From the NCBI RefSeq assembly GCF_037860835.1, contig NZ_JBBEOG010000011.1:47851-111850 (forward strand): 64,000 bases of DNA. The letters run 5' to 3'. Made by a program: the position numbers and the translations under genes. How positions within the stretch are numbered: the stretch's first letter is position 1; the number at the start of each line of letters is the position of its first letter. The notes below the pieces were generated by a model, which saw nothing but the letters and a program-made list of their open reading frames with translations, was not told the DNA's origin and did not search any database. Positions 32,258 to 41,221 of the stretch are shown here, one piece after another. This stretch comes from Aquipuribacter nitratireducens. GTDB taxonomy: Bacteria > Actinomycetota > Actinomycetes > Actinomycetales > JBBAYJ01.

Positions 32258-33478
32258 TCACGACGCGCTGACGGCGGGCTCCCGGGCCCGGAGCAGGACG
32301 GCATCGAGCGCCTGGCGGACGTCGGCGACGAGGTCGCCAGGGTGCTCGAGACCGACCGACAGCCGCACGATCCCGTCGCCGGGCCTGGCGCCCGCCTCGA
32401 CGGGGCGGTGCGTGAGGGCGGCCGGGTGCTGGACGAGCGAGTCGACCCCGCCGAGCGACACCGCGTGCGTGAACAGCCGGAGCGCGGCGATGAACCCCGA
32501 CGCGGCGGCGAGCCCGCCGTGCAGCTCGAGCGCGAGCATCGCCCCGGGGCCGTGCATCTGCCGCGCGACGACGCCGGTCGTGTCGAGAGCGGGGGAGTGC
32601 ACTCGGGCGACCGCCGGGTGGTCGACGGCCGCCTCGACCACCGCGAGGGCGCCGGCCTGCTGCGCCCGGACCCGCACCGGGAGCGTCGCCAGCCCGCGGT
32701 GCAGCAGGTAGGCGCCGAGCGGGTGGAGCAGCCCGCCGGTCACGGCCCGGACCCGCCGCAGCCCGGCCGCGTGCTCCTCGCTGCACGCGACGACGCCCCC
32801 GACGACGTCGCCGTGGCCACCGAGGTACTTCGTCGCGCTGTGGAGGACCATGGCGGCGCCGTGGTCGAGCGGGTTCTGCAGGACGGGCGTGGCGAAGGTG
32901 CCGTCGACGACGACCGGCACCGTGCCGGAGTCGCGCACGAGCGCGGCGATGTCGACGAGGTCGAGCGTGGGGTTCGCCGGGGTCTCCGCCAGCACCATCG
33001 CCGTGTCGGGGCGGACCGCACCCGCGACCTCGTGCGCCGAGCAGAACGTGACCTCGGTGCCGAGCAGGCCGGTGGCGAGCAGGTGGTCGCTCCCGCCGTA
33101 CAGGGGCCGGACGGCGACGACGTGACGGCGACCGCTGCCGGTCGTCAGCGCGAGGACGGTCGCGGACAGGGCGGCCATGCCGGAGGCGAAGGCCACCGCC
33201 GACTCCGCGTGCTCGAGGCGGGCGAGCGCCTCCTCGAAGCGGGCGACCGTGGGGTTCCACAGCCGCTGGTACACGTGGCCGCCCTCGGGCACGGGAGGAC
33301 CGCCACCCGCCATGGCCTCGTACGAGGCGCCCCCGGCGTCCACGTCTGGCAGCGGGTACGTGGAGGACAGGTCGAGCGGCGGGGCGTGCACCCCGAGCTC
33401 GCCGAGGTCGTCGCGGCCCGCGTGGACGGCGAGGGAGTCCGGGTGGAGGCCGGGGAAGGGCTGCGACGACGCTGTCAT
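32258..33478 (-). CDS. Cys/Met metabolism PLP-dependent enzyme (gamma family)
   Basis: A 406-residue enzyme of the cystathionine gamma-synthase / methionine gamma-lyase family. Visible are YQRLWNPTVARFEEALARLE, AVAFASGMAALSAT, ETPANPTLDLVDIAALVRD and the PLP lysine in LHSATKYLGGHGDVVGG, then SLGGVDSLVQHPAALTH and GIVRLSVGLEH near the C-terminus. It diverges from an AsnC/Lrp regulator, a layout common for methionine gamma-lyase-like genes. The exact reaction (lyase or synthase) cannot be fixed. Confidence 0.88.
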   Translation of the reverse strand: MTASSQPFPGLHPDSLAVHAGRDDLGELGVHAPPLDLSSTYPLPDVDAGGASYEAMAGGGPPVPEGGHVYQRLWNPTVARFEEALARLEHAESAVAFASGMAALSATVLALTTGSGRRHVVAVRPLYGGSDHLLATGLLGTEVTFCSAHEVAGAVRPDTAMVLAETPANPTLDLVDIAALVRDSGTVPVVVDGTFATPVLQNPLDHGAAMVLHSATKYLGGHGDVVGGVVACSEEHAAGLRRVRAVTGGLLHPLGAYLLHRGLATLPVRVRAQQAGALAVVEAAVDHPAVARVHSPALDTTGVVARQMHGPGAMLALELHGGLAAASGFIAALRLFTHAVSLGGVDSLVQHPAALTHRPVEAGARPGDGIVRLSVGLEHPGDLVADVRQALDAVLLRAREPAVSAS

Positions 33479-33577
33479 GCGGCCAGGATTTCGCAGACCC
33501 TGCGGTCCACGGCACCCTGTGCGCAGAAGACACGCGTGAAAGCGGTCCTCGGCGAAGGATCCACGAAAGGAGCGAGC

Positions 33578-34150
33578 GTGTCGCCACCGCGACCGAAGGA
33601 CCTGCGGCCCGGCGCCCCGTCCCGGGGCGCGGACGCGCTCGACGGCACCGACCTCGCGATCCTCGCCGGTCTCGTCGAGGACGGTCGGGCCACCGGCGCG
33701 GCCCTCGCCGCCCGCGCGGGTGTCGCGGAGTCCACGTGCGCGGTGCGGCTGCGGAGCCTCGTCGAACGCGGCGTCGTCCGGCGGGTCGTCGCGGACGTCG
33801 ACCCCGCAGCGCTCGGCTGTCCCCTACAGGCCGTCGTGAAGGTGCGCCTCGGCACCCACGACCGCGCGCACGTCGCCGCGATCTACGACCACCTCGTCCG
33901 GGTGCCGGGCGTCCTGCGTGTGCTCCACCTCGCGGGCGAGGACGACTTCCTCGTCGACGTCGTCGTCCAGGACGCGCAGCACCTCCGCGACCTCGTCCTC
34001 GAGCACGTCACGGGCCACCCGGCGGTGCGCCAGGTGGAGACGCACCTGGTGTTCGAGGAGCGGCGCGGCCCCGGCGCCGTGCCCGCAGCACCACCGCGCG
34101 GTACAGCACCCCGGCCAGCAGCACGGCGATCCCGGCCAGCAGGCTCGTGA
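33578..34150 (+). CDS. AsnC/Lrp-family transcriptional regulator
   Basis: A 190-residue regulator with AAAGGAG before its GTG. The helix-turn-helix (TGAALAARAGVAESTCAVRL) is followed by the RAM domain (AALGCPLQAVVKVRLGTHDR; VPGVLRVLHLAGEDDFLVDV; RQVETHLVFEE). The last 30 residues are a Pro/Ala/Arg tail that overlaps the converging permease gene by 143 bases. It likely senses an amino acid and controls the divergent PLP enzyme. Confidence 0.85.
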   Translation: MSPPRPKDLRPGAPSRGADALDGTDLAILAGLVEDGRATGAALAARAGVAESTCAVRLRSLVERGVVRRVVADVDPAALGCPLQAVVKVRLGTHDRAHVAAIYDHLVRVPGVLRVLHLAGEDDFLVDVVVQDAQHLRDLVLEHVTGHPAVRQVETHLVFEERRGPGAVPAAPPRGTAPRPAARRSRPAGS

Positions 34151-35330
34151 GGGGCAGGGCCGCGACGAGCGCGACGCACAGCAGCGCGCCGAGCGCCTGG
34201 AGCACCCGCGGGTAGCGGCGGTGCGGTGCCGTCTGCGTCCACGCGCTGAGGTTCGCGACGAGGTAGTACACGAGGACCCCCGTCGACGACAGCCCGATCG
34301 ACCACCGCAGGTCGCCCGTGGCGGCGAGGGCCGCGACGGCCACGACGACGACCGCCTCTGCGCGGTGCGGCACCTGGTGCACGGGGTGGACGACCCCGAG
34401 CCGGCGCGGCAGGTCGTGCCCCCGGGCCATCGCGAGGGTCGTGCGGGACACGCCGGCGAGGAGCGCCAGCAGCGCACCGAAGGAAGCCGCGGCGGCCCCC
34501 ACGCCGACGACGACCGCCGCGCCCGGCACGCGACCGGCGGCGACCGCGTCCGCGAGCGGGGACACCGCCGCGGCGGTGGCGTCCGCCCCGAGCGTGGCGA
34601 GCAGCGTCAGGGCGACGGCCGCGTACACCGCGGCGGCGGTCGCGAGCGCGAGGAGGACGGCGCGCGGGATGGTGCGGGCCGGGTCCCGGACCTCCTCGCC
34701 GAGCGTCGCGACCCTCGCGTACCCCGCGAACGCGAAGAACAGCAGTCCGGCGGCCTGCAGCACCCCGTACGCGCCGTGCTCGCCCCACCCCTGTTCGAGC
34801 TGCGGGCCGAGTCCCGCGGCGCTCCGCGTGCCGGTGAGCGCAGCGAGCAGCCCGACGGCGAGGCAGCCGAGGACGACGACGAGGACCACGCGCGTCGCGC
34901 GCGCGGTGCGGGTGATGCCTCGGTAGCCGAGCGCCCCGGCGAGGAGGACGACGGCGACCGCGGCGGGCCGCTGCCACGGCGCCGGGACCGTGTAGGCGGC
35001 GACCGTGAGCGCCATGGCCGCACAGCTCGCGGTCTTGCCGACGACGAACCCCCAGCCCGCGAGGAAGCCGGGCCACGCGCCGAGGCGCTCGCGGCCGTAG
35101 ACGTACGTCCCGCCGGACGTCGGGTACTGCGCGGCCAGCTGCGCGGACGACGTGGCGTTGCACACGGCGACCGTCGCCGCGAGCACGAGCGCGACGAGGA
35201 CCGCCCCTCCGGCGGCAGCGGAGGCCGGGCCCCACACGGCGAACACGCCCGCGCCGAGCATCGAGCCCAGGCCGAGGGCGACGGCGTCGCCGAGCCCGAG
35301 CCGGCGCGCCAGGGCGGGTCCACCGCTCAC
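34008..35330 (-). CDS. APC-family amino acid permease
   Basis: A 440-residue membrane transporter with about twelve hydrophobic segments. The first helix region has LGDAVALGLGSMLGAGVFAV, the GxGxxxG-like signature of APC carriers. YPTSGGTYVYGRERLGAWPG and FFAFAGYARVATLGEEVRDP are also typical. The GTG start lies 25 bp from the divergent agmatinase-like gene. Substrate is probably an amino acid or amine. Its 3' end overlaps the AsnC gene antisense. Confidence 0.87.
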   Translation of the reverse strand: MSGGPALARRLGLGDAVALGLGSMLGAGVFAVWGPASAAAGGAVLVALVLAATVAVCNATSSAQLAAQYPTSGGTYVYGRERLGAWPGFLAGWGFVVGKTASCAAMALTVAAYTVPAPWQRPAAVAVVLLAGALGYRGITRTARATRVVLVVVLGCLAVGLLAALTGTRSAAGLGPQLEQGWGEHGAYGVLQAAGLLFFAFAGYARVATLGEEVRDPARTIPRAVLLALATAAAVYAAVALTLLATLGADATAAAVSPLADAVAAGRVPGAAVVVGVGAAAASFGALLALLAGVSRTTLAMARGHDLPRRLGVVHPVHQVPHRAEAVVVVAVAALAATGDLRWSIGLSSTGVLVYYLVANLSAWTQTAPHRRYPRVLQALGALLCVALVAALPLTSLLAGIAVLLAGVLYRAVVLRARRRGRAAPRTPGASPPGAPPGGP

Positions 35331-35354
35331 GTGGCCCGACCCTATTCTCCGGCC

Positions 35355-36374
35355 ATGAGCCCGACCCGCTACGGCGCGCAGTTCGGCCCGGACGTCACGT
35401 TCCTCGGTGTGCCCCGCTGCGACTGGCAGGACCCGGGGTCGATGAGCGGGGCGGACGTCGTGGTGCTCGGGGCGCCGTTCGACGGCGGCACGTCGCACCG
35501 GCCCGGCACCCGCTTCGGGCCGCAGGCCCTGCGGACCACCGACTACCTCGGGCACGACGGCTCCCGGCCGAGCCTCGCGCTGCGCGTCGACGGGCTGCGG
35601 GACCTCGACGTGCGCGACGCGGGGGACGTCGAGATGCCGCCGGGGGACATCGAGACGAGCCTGCAGCGCCTCCGCGGGGCGGTCGCGGCCGTGGCGCGCT
35701 CCGGCGCGGTGCCCGTCGTCCTCGGCGGCGACCACTCCATCACGTACGCGACCGGGCGGGGCACGGCGGACGTCCACGGGGAGGGGCGCGTGTCGATGCT
35801 CCACTTCGACGCGCACGCCGACACCGGCGACATCGAGTTCGGCTCGCTGTGGGGCCACGGCCAGCCGATGCGGCGCCTCATCGAGTCCGGCGCGCTGCGG
35901 GGTGACCGGTTCCTGCAGATCGGCCTGCGCGGCTACTGGCCGGGCCCTGAGACGCTCGCGTGGATGGCCGAGCGGCGGATGCGCTCCTACGAGATGACGG
36001 AGGTGGTCGACCGCGGCCTCGACGCCTGCCTCGACGAGGCGTTCGGCATCGCGACCGACGGCTGCGACGGGGTGTTCCTGTCCGTCGACATCGACGTCGC
36101 CGACCCCGGTCACGCGCCCGGCACGGGCACCCCCGAGCCCGGCGGGCTCACCGCCCGCCAGCTCCTCGACGCCGTACGACGGATCTGCTGGGAGCTCCCG
36201 GTCGTCGGGATGGACGTCGTCGAGGTGAGCCCGCCGTACGACCACGCCGACATCACCGCCGCCCTCGGCAACCGGGTCGTCCTCGAGGCGGTGTCGGCCA
36301 TGGCCCGGCGGCGTCGCGAGGCCGCGGGCGAGACGTTCCCCTCGCCGTCCGCACCGCTGCTCGACGGCCGCTGA
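35355..36374 (+). CDS. speB: Agmatinase/ureohydrolase-family protein
   Basis: A 339-residue ureohydrolase. The manganese ligands are visible in VVLGGDHSIT, LHFDAHADTGD and FLSVDIDVADPGHAPG. GAPFDGGTSHRPGTRFGPQA at the N-terminus is also conserved. It would hydrolyse agmatine or another guanidino compound; some relatives act on guanidinobutyrate or formiminoglutamate. TATTCT ends 6 bases before the ATG (leaderless). It diverges from a permease that could bring in the substrate. Confidence 0.87.
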   Translation: MSPTRYGAQFGPDVTFLGVPRCDWQDPGSMSGADVVVLGAPFDGGTSHRPGTRFGPQALRTTDYLGHDGSRPSLALRVDGLRDLDVRDAGDVEMPPGDIETSLQRLRGAVAAVARSGAVPVVLGGDHSITYATGRGTADVHGEGRVSMLHFDAHADTGDIEFGSLWGHGQPMRRLIESGALRGDRFLQIGLRGYWPGPETLAWMAERRMRSYEMTEVVDRGLDACLDEAFGIATDGCDGVFLSVDIDVADPGHAPGTGTPEPGGLTARQLLDAVRRICWELPVVGMDVVEVSPPYDHADITAALGNRVVLEAVSAMARRRREAAGETFPSPSAPLLDGR

Positions 36375-36377
36375 GCC

Positions 36378-36425
36378 GGGCGACGCCACAACCCGGGCGC
36401 CGCCACAACCCCTGTCCCGCAGGGG
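36378..36425. terminator. Tandem 17-bp repeat and hairpin after speB
   Basis: Two tandem copies of GGGCGnCGCCACAACCC (36378-36394, 36395-36411) are followed by CCCCTG-TCCCG-CAGGGG (36409-36425), a 6-bp stem. No T-run. It probably ends speB transcription. Confidence 0.4.
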
Positions 36426-36554
36426 ACGTAGACGCCGAGACGGCCGATCCGGCGCTATGGCCCCAGCGGCACAGCGGTTGTGGACGCGGACGCCGCGCGG
36501 GTGAGGGCGGTCGTCGGGGAACACCCACCCCGGGGAGTCCGTTACGGTGGACGT

Positions 36555-36643
36555 GCGGGTGTCGGGCCGCGAAAGCCCCGGGCTCCATCATTTGCCGCTA
36601 CGAGCGGCCACACGCCGAGAGGCGCTTCCGGTCCGGCACCCGC
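36555..36643. ncRNA. Candidate multibranched RNA between convergent genes
   Basis: An 11-bp closing stem (GCGGGTGTCGG at 36555 with CCGGCACCCGC at 36633, one G-U pair) encloses GCCGCT-ACG-AGCGGC (36594-36608) and CGCC-GAGA-GGCG (36614-36624), plus a weaker GGC/GCC pair. TTACGG (36542) could be a -10 box. The rest of the 300-base gap has no gene. Strand and expression are unknown. Confidence 0.3.
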
Positions 36644-36671
36644 CCCTCCGCCCGATGGAGGGCGCCCAGCC

Positions 36672-37331
36672 CTAGTCGAGGTCGTTGCGCCGCCACCGGC
36701 GCGCGCACGCCTCCAGGTGCTCGGCCGTCTGCACGAGCGCGGACGCCGACCGGGTGAGCCGCGCGGCGTCCAGCTCGGCGTCGAGGGCCTCGACGGAGTC
36801 CTCGCGCGCCTCGTCGTCGTGCCGCCGGTCGGCCAGCACGGCCCGCCCCACCGAGCAGACCCGTGCGAACGCGGCGGCCCGCTCGAACGTCACGTCGAGG
36901 TCGCCGGCGCCCACCCCCAGGAGGACCGCGTCGACCATGGCGGACACCTCGTCGGGGCCGGGGGGCTGGGCGACGCCCGCGACGACCTCCGACACGGGTA
37001 GCCGGGAGCGGCCGGCGTCGAACTCGCGGGCCGCCTGCGCCGGTGCGCGGCGCACGCCGGCCCGCAGTGCGAGCAGCCGCCACAGTCCGCCGGGCAGCGA
37101 CACGGGCGCCGCGACCGCCCACAGCCGGGCCGCGGCGTCGAGCCCCTCGTCGGTGTCGACGGCGGCGGCCATGCGGGCACCCGCCTCGGGGTCGGAGCCG
37201 TCGCGCAGCCGGGCGACGACCGCGTGGGCGCTGGCGTGCGCCGCCTCCAGGCGCTCGGCGGGGTCGCTGTCGGACAGGGCGTTGACGGCCGCGGGCGACA
37301 GCGGGGCCGGCCGGCGGGGACGGTGGGTCAC
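36672..37331 (-). CDS. Helical protein of unknown function
   Basis: A 219-residue, alanine-rich helical protein starting with GTG (VTHRPRRPAPLSPAAVNALS), overlapping the stop of the upstream gene (GTGA). No membrane segment. Parts such as ERLEAAHASAHAVVARLRDG, SLPGGLWRLLALRAGVRRAP and VLLGVGAGDLDVTFERAAAF suggest a compact helical domain. It forms a pair with the following membrane/hydrolase-like gene. Not recognised. Confidence 0.7.
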   Translation of the reverse strand: MTHRPRRPAPLSPAAVNALSDSDPAERLEAAHASAHAVVARLRDGSDPEAGARMAAAVDTDEGLDAAARLWAVAAPVSLPGGLWRLLALRAGVRRAPAQAAREFDAGRSRLPVSEVVAGVAQPPGPDEVSAMVDAVLLGVGAGDLDVTFERAAAFARVCSVGRAVLADRRHDDEAREDSVEALDAELDAARLTRSASALVQTAEHLEACARRWRRNDLD

Positions 37332-38632
37332 CGCACCACCCTGCTGCGCGACCCGCGCGAGAGCTCCCTGGCGGCGGACGCGACGAGGTCGGCGGCCTGC
37401 GCGAGCCGGGTGCGGCCGTCCGGGGTCGTCGCGGTCGCACTGAAGTAGCCGCGCGGACCGATGTGCGTCGCGAAGTCGTGCCGACGCACGACCACCCGAC
37501 CCTCCCGCTTCGCGCGGTGCCAGGCGCCGACGCCGAGCGCGGTCCACCGCGAGGGGAACAGCAGGACGGGGAGCAGCTCCGCCGGGTCCCCCCACGACAC
37601 GACGGCATGCACCCGCCGCACGCCGTGCAGGTCGGCGGACCCGTCGGCGAACGCCCCGAACGTCACGACGTCGACGGGCGCGCCGCCCAGCGCCCGGGCG
37701 ACCTCGGAGGCCGAGCGCAGCGCCGTCTGCGCGCCCCCGCTGAGCCCGACGAGGACCACGGGGGTCCCGCCGCCGCGGCGGTAGCCGGCGGCGACGAGGT
37801 GGTCGACGACCGCGGTCGTGTGGGCCTCGGCGAGCCGGTCGCGGTAGCGGGGGTCGAGCGCGACGACGGCCTCCCAGACCCCGCGCGCCACGAGCCAGCG
37901 CCCGTCGGAGCGGTGCAGCCGACGCCACAGCGGTCCCGTCACGGGTCGCCGCCACGCCGGCTCCTGCGTGACGTCGCTCGGCATCACCGACAGCACGACG
38001 TGCCAGCGCGGCAGGCGGTCGGACACCGCGGCGGCGAGCGCCCGGCCGACGGGCGTCGTGCGCGCCTCGCAGCGGCCGACCCCGTCGAGGTAGACGACGA
38101 AGCCGTCCGCGGACTCACCGGCCTCGACGTCCGGGCCCGGCACGTTGAGACCGGTCGAGGGCTCGACGGGACGCGACGGCTCCGGGACGGGGAGGGCGGC
38201 GTCGAGCAGCCCCCGGACGAGCTGGTGGATCCCCGCGTGCACGGCCCCGAACGCGACGGTCGCGAGGGCGGCGCGCAGCGCGGGCGGGCGTGGCGTGGTG
38301 CCGGCCGCCCCGGCGCGGCGGGCGCACGCGGTCTCCGCCCACGCGGCCACCGGCACGCCGAGCACCGGGAACGGCGCGGCCACCCCGGCCGCGGCGGGCG
38401 CGAGCACGTGCCGGAGCGCACCGGCGGGCACGCCCGCGACCGCGACGAGCGCGGCCGCCGCGCACGTGCTGGCCGCGAGGCTCCCGGCGAGCGCACCACC
38501 CACGGCGGCGGCGCTGCGCGTCGGCTGCGCGGCCGGGTGCCGGTACGGCATCCCCGTGCGGCGCAGCGCGGCCTGCCAGTCGACCCCGCCCACCGCGTGC
38601 GCTGCCAGGGACAGCCACACGGGTGCGCTCAC
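37328..38632 (-). CDS. Membrane protein with alpha/beta-hydrolase-like domain
   Basis: A 434-residue protein. GGAGGTGAGG lies just before the GTG. The N-terminal 150 residues are hydrophobic (AAVGGALAGSLAASTCAAAA; ALRAALATVAFGAVHAGIHQ). The C-terminal part has DGFVVYLDGVGRCEA, the nucleophile-elbow-like VLVGLSGGAQTALRSASEVA, VVTFGAFADGSADLHGVRRV and a late histidine in VRRHDFATHIGPRGY, as in lipase-like hydrolases. Substrate unknown. First gene of a two-gene unit. Confidence 0.7.
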   Translation of the reverse strand: MSAPVWLSLAAHAVGGVDWQAALRRTGMPYRHPAAQPTRSAAAVGGALAGSLAASTCAAAALVAVAGVPAGALRHVLAPAAAGVAAPFPVLGVPVAAWAETACARRAGAAGTTPRPPALRAALATVAFGAVHAGIHQLVRGLLDAALPVPEPSRPVEPSTGLNVPGPDVEAGESADGFVVYLDGVGRCEARTTPVGRALAAAVSDRLPRWHVVLSVMPSDVTQEPAWRRPVTGPLWRRLHRSDGRWLVARGVWEAVVALDPRYRDRLAEAHTTAVVDHLVAAGYRRGGGTPVVLVGLSGGAQTALRSASEVARALGGAPVDVVTFGAFADGSADLHGVRRVHAVVSWGDPAELLPVLLFPSRWTALGVGAWHRAKREGRVVVRRHDFATHIGPRGYFSATATTPDGRTRLAQAADLVASAARELSRGSRSRVVR

Positions 38633-38692
38633 GTCCTCACCTCCGCTCCTCGCGCCCGGGACGGGCACGCGAGCGAGTATCGCCCTTCCGGC

Positions 38693-39118
38693 TCAGTACC
38701 GGAACGGCTTGGGCGGCGCACTGAGCGCGGCCCGGGGGCACTCGGCGAGCGTGAGGCCGCCGTAGCCGAGCGCCTCGTCGCTCAGCAGCTCCACGGACCA
38801 GCCGTGCTCCTGCCCGAACTTCGTCACCGTGACGCGGTACAAGGTGATCTCGTACTTCGTCGGCGTGCCGTACGCGACCTGGACGTTGCCGATGAGCTCG
38901 GCGCCGGTGCTGTCGGGGGAGCCGCTCCACGGCCTGTCGTAGCGCGACCACATGGTCGTGGTGCTGTGCCACAGGCCGCCGCTGCTCACGTCGCCGAGGC
39001 TGAGCTCGACGAGGATCGCGCGCGCCGCGCCCTCCGGGACGACCGCGGCCGGTCGGATGACCTCCGAGATCACGCCGTCGTCGTACGCCTGCGCGGCGAG
39101 CAGCTCGGCGCCGTCCAT
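38693..39118 (-). CDS. Conserved hypothetical protein
   Basis: A 141-residue soluble protein with GGAGG before the ATG. It begins MDGAELLAAQAYDDGVISEV and continues with ARAILVELSLGDVSSGGLWH, YGTPTKYEITLYRVTVTKFG and SVELLSDEALGYGGLTLAEC. No family was recognised; beta strands dominate the middle. It stands alone, upstream and divergent from the DUF3145 gene. Confidence 0.6.
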   Translation of the reverse strand: MDGAELLAAQAYDDGVISEVIRPAAVVPEGAARAILVELSLGDVSSGGLWHSTTTMWSRYDRPWSGSPDSTGAELIGNVQVAYGTPTKYEITLYRVTVTKFGQEHGWSVELLSDEALGYGGLTLAECPRAALSAPPKPFRY

Positions 39119-39357
39119 GTCGAACCTCCGTGCCTGGATGCGTCCACCCGCGGGTGGCGTGCGCCCGGGCCGGCAGGGGAGCGGTCCGGGGTCGTGCGGG
39201 GTATCGGCACGCGGCGGCGTCCGCTTGACCCCGGATGTGCGGCGCGTCGGGGGTGGCACCGGCGCGCCTCCTGGGCCAGACTGTGCTCGACCGGGCACGG
39301 TGTGCGACACGGACGAGGCCGTTGGGGAAGACGACCCTCGGACGTGGAGGAGAGACC

Positions 39358-39852
39358 ATGCCTGTCGTCACCCGCGGTGTGCTGTACGTGCACTCCGCTG
39401 CACGCGCCGTGTGCCCGCATGTGGAGTGGGCCACCGGGCGCGTCCTCGGTATGCGCGTCGACCTCGACTGGGCGCCGCAGCCGCTCGGCCCCGGCCTGTT
39501 CCGCACCGAGCTGTCGTGGCAGGGCGAGCAGGGCACGGGGGCGCTGCTCGCGAGCGCCCTGCGGGGTTGGGCGGAGCTGCGGTACGAGGTCACCGAGGAG
39601 CCGAGCCGCGGCTGCGACGGGGCCCGGTTCAGCCACGTGCCGGACCTCGGCCTCTTCCACGCCGTCATGGACGTGCACGGCAACACCGTCGTGCCCGAGG
39701 ACCGCATCCGCACGGCCCTGGAGTCGGGAGACCCCGTCGAGGTCCGCCACCGGCTCGAGCTCGCCCTCGGCTCGGCCTGGGACCGTGAGCTCGAGCCGTT
39801 CCGCCACGCCGGCGACGACGCCCAGGTGCGCTGGCTGCACCGGGTGGGCTGA
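39358..39852 (+). CDS. DUF3145 protein
   Basis: A 164-residue protein of the actinobacterial DUF3145 family (MPVVTRGVLYVHSAARAVCP, HVEWATGRVLGMRVDLDWAP, LFRTELSWQGEQGTGALLAS). GGAGGAGAG precedes the ATG. The gene is widely kept near the fatty-acid synthesis cluster, as here. Function unknown; the conserved text CPHVEWA suggests a binding role. Confidence 0.8.
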   Translation: MPVVTRGVLYVHSAARAVCPHVEWATGRVLGMRVDLDWAPQPLGPGLFRTELSWQGEQGTGALLASALRGWAELRYEVTEEPSRGCDGARFSHVPDLGLFHAVMDVHGNTVVPEDRIRTALESGDPVEVRHRLELALGSAWDRELEPFRHAGDDAQVRWLHRVG

Positions 39853-39891
39853 GGCCTGACCGGGGGGTCGCGTCCCGCGGCGGCGGGCGGG

Positions 39892-40674
39892 GTGTGGGGC
39901 CGCGCCCGGCGCCCGCTCACGCTCTCGTGCGTCGCGGTGGGGGTTCTGGCGGTCGTGCTGGGTCTCGGTGACGGTCTGCCCGGCGGTGACGGTGGCGCCC
40001 TCGCGGTCGCGACGTTCGTCCTCGTCGAGGCCCTCGCCGTCCTCCTCCTCGTGACGGGGGTGCTGTGGGCGCGCGCCGGCCGCAGCCCGACGCCCGGCGC
40101 GCTCCTCGCCCTCGCCGGGGTGCTCCTGCTCCCGCTGACAGCCGGCGCCGCGGCCCTCGGGACGGGCGGGAGCGGAGGCGTGCTCAGCTCCCTCGGGTTC
40201 GCGTCCTGCTGGGTCGTCGCGGCGCTCGTCGCCGCCCGGGTGGGGGACCCGCCGCCCGGGTCGGTCCGGCCTCCTGCCCGGCCGCCGTCGCTCGACCGGA
40301 TGCCGGGCTGGCTGCTCGTCCGCCTCGCGGCCGTCGCGGTCCTCGTCGGACTCCTCGTGCTCGGCGGCTGGTGGGCCGGGCAGGCGTTCACGCTGTTCCC
40401 GAGCAAGGAGACCCCGGAGGACCTCGAACGGATCCGGCAGGCGGGCGCGGTGCAGCTCGCCGTGATGGTGGTCGGTGGGGCGGCGCTCGCCCTGTGGTGG
40501 GCGGCGCAGCTGCGGCGCCGGGCCGCCGCGGTGCTGGCCGGGGTCGCGGGGGTCGTCGGCGGCCTGTTCAGCGTCGTCGGCTTCCTCGCCTCGCTGCCGG
40601 TGTTCCTCACGGCTGTCGTGCTCCTGTTCCTCCCCCCGCGTCCGGTGCCCCCGGCTCACCGTCCGGGTCGGTAG
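39892..40674 (+). CDS. Multi-pass membrane protein, unknown function
   Basis: A 260-residue protein from a GTG, with about six to seven hydrophobic segments (for example PLTLSCVAVGVLAVVLGLGD, FVLVEALAVLLLVTGVLWAR, WLLVRLAAVAVLVGLLVLGG, AVLAGVAGVVGGLFSVVGFL). A soluble loop SKETPEDLERIRQAGAVQL lies in the middle. No transporter motif recognised. Confidence 0.65.
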   Translation: MWGRARRPLTLSCVAVGVLAVVLGLGDGLPGGDGGALAVATFVLVEALAVLLLVTGVLWARAGRSPTPGALLALAGVLLLPLTAGAAALGTGGSGGVLSSLGFASCWVVAALVAARVGDPPPGSVRPPARPPSLDRMPGWLLVRLAAVAVLVGLLVLGGWWAGQAFTLFPSKETPEDLERIRQAGAVQLAVMVVGGAALALWWAAQLRRRAAAVLAGVAGVVGGLFSVVGFLASLPVFLTAVVLLFLPPRPVPPAHRPGR

Positions 40675-40677
40675 CGT
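40672..40677 (+). promoter_or_regulatory. -10 box of the YbaK-like gene (leaderless)
   Basis: TAGCGT ends 8 bases before the GTG at 40686 and sits at the end of the upstream gene. Confidence 0.45.
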
Positions 40678-40685
40678 CGGGTCCC

Positions 40686-41213
40686 GTGCTCGGCACCCTC
40701 GACACCGCCCCGGCCCTCGACCGCACCGACCTCCTCGCCGAGCCCGTCGCCGCCGCGGCGCACGCGCTGCCCCGGGACCGGCTCCTCGTCGCGCCGATCG
40801 ACCCCGACCTCGCCGACACGGCCGCCTTCTGCGAGGCCTACGACGTCGGTCTCGAGGTGTCCGCCAACTGCGTCGTCGTCGCGGGCCGACGCGGGGAGGT
40901 GACCCGCTACGCGGCCTGCGTCGTCCTCGCCACCACCCGGGCCGACGTCAACGGGGTCGTGCGAAAGCGCCTGGACGCCCGCAAGGCGTCGTTCGCGCCG
41001 ATGGCGGACGCCGTCGAGCAGACGGGCATGGAGTACGGCGGCATCACCCCGGTGGGTCTGCCCGCGGGCTGGTTGCTGCTCGTCGACGCCGCCGTCGTCG
41101 CGCAGCCGTGGGTCGTCGTCGGCTCGGGGCTGCGCCGCTCGAAGCTCGTGGTGCCCGGTGCGGTGCTCGCCGACCTGCCCGGTGCAGAGGTGGTCACCGA
41201 CCTGGGGCGCTGA
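40686..41213 (+). CDS. YbaK/ProX-type aminoacyl-tRNA deacylase domain protein
   Basis: A 175-residue protein of the YbaK/EbsC editing family: AYDVGLEVSANCVVVAGRRG, YAACVVLATTRADVNGVVRK with the conserved basic residue in KRLDARKASFAP, TGMEYGGITPVGLPAGW and VVGSGLRRSKLVVPGA. Family members remove wrongly attached amino acids from tRNA. The exact substrate is unknown. Leaderless start judged from the -10 box. Confidence 0.85.
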   Translation: MLGTLDTAPALDRTDLLAEPVAAAAHALPRDRLLVAPIDPDLADTAAFCEAYDVGLEVSANCVVVAGRRGEVTRYAACVVLATTRADVNGVVRKRLDARKASFAPMADAVEQTGMEYGGITPVGLPAGWLLLVDAAVVAQPWVVVGSGLRRSKLVVPGAVLADLPGAEVVTDLGR

Positions 41214-41221
41214 CGGGCGCC

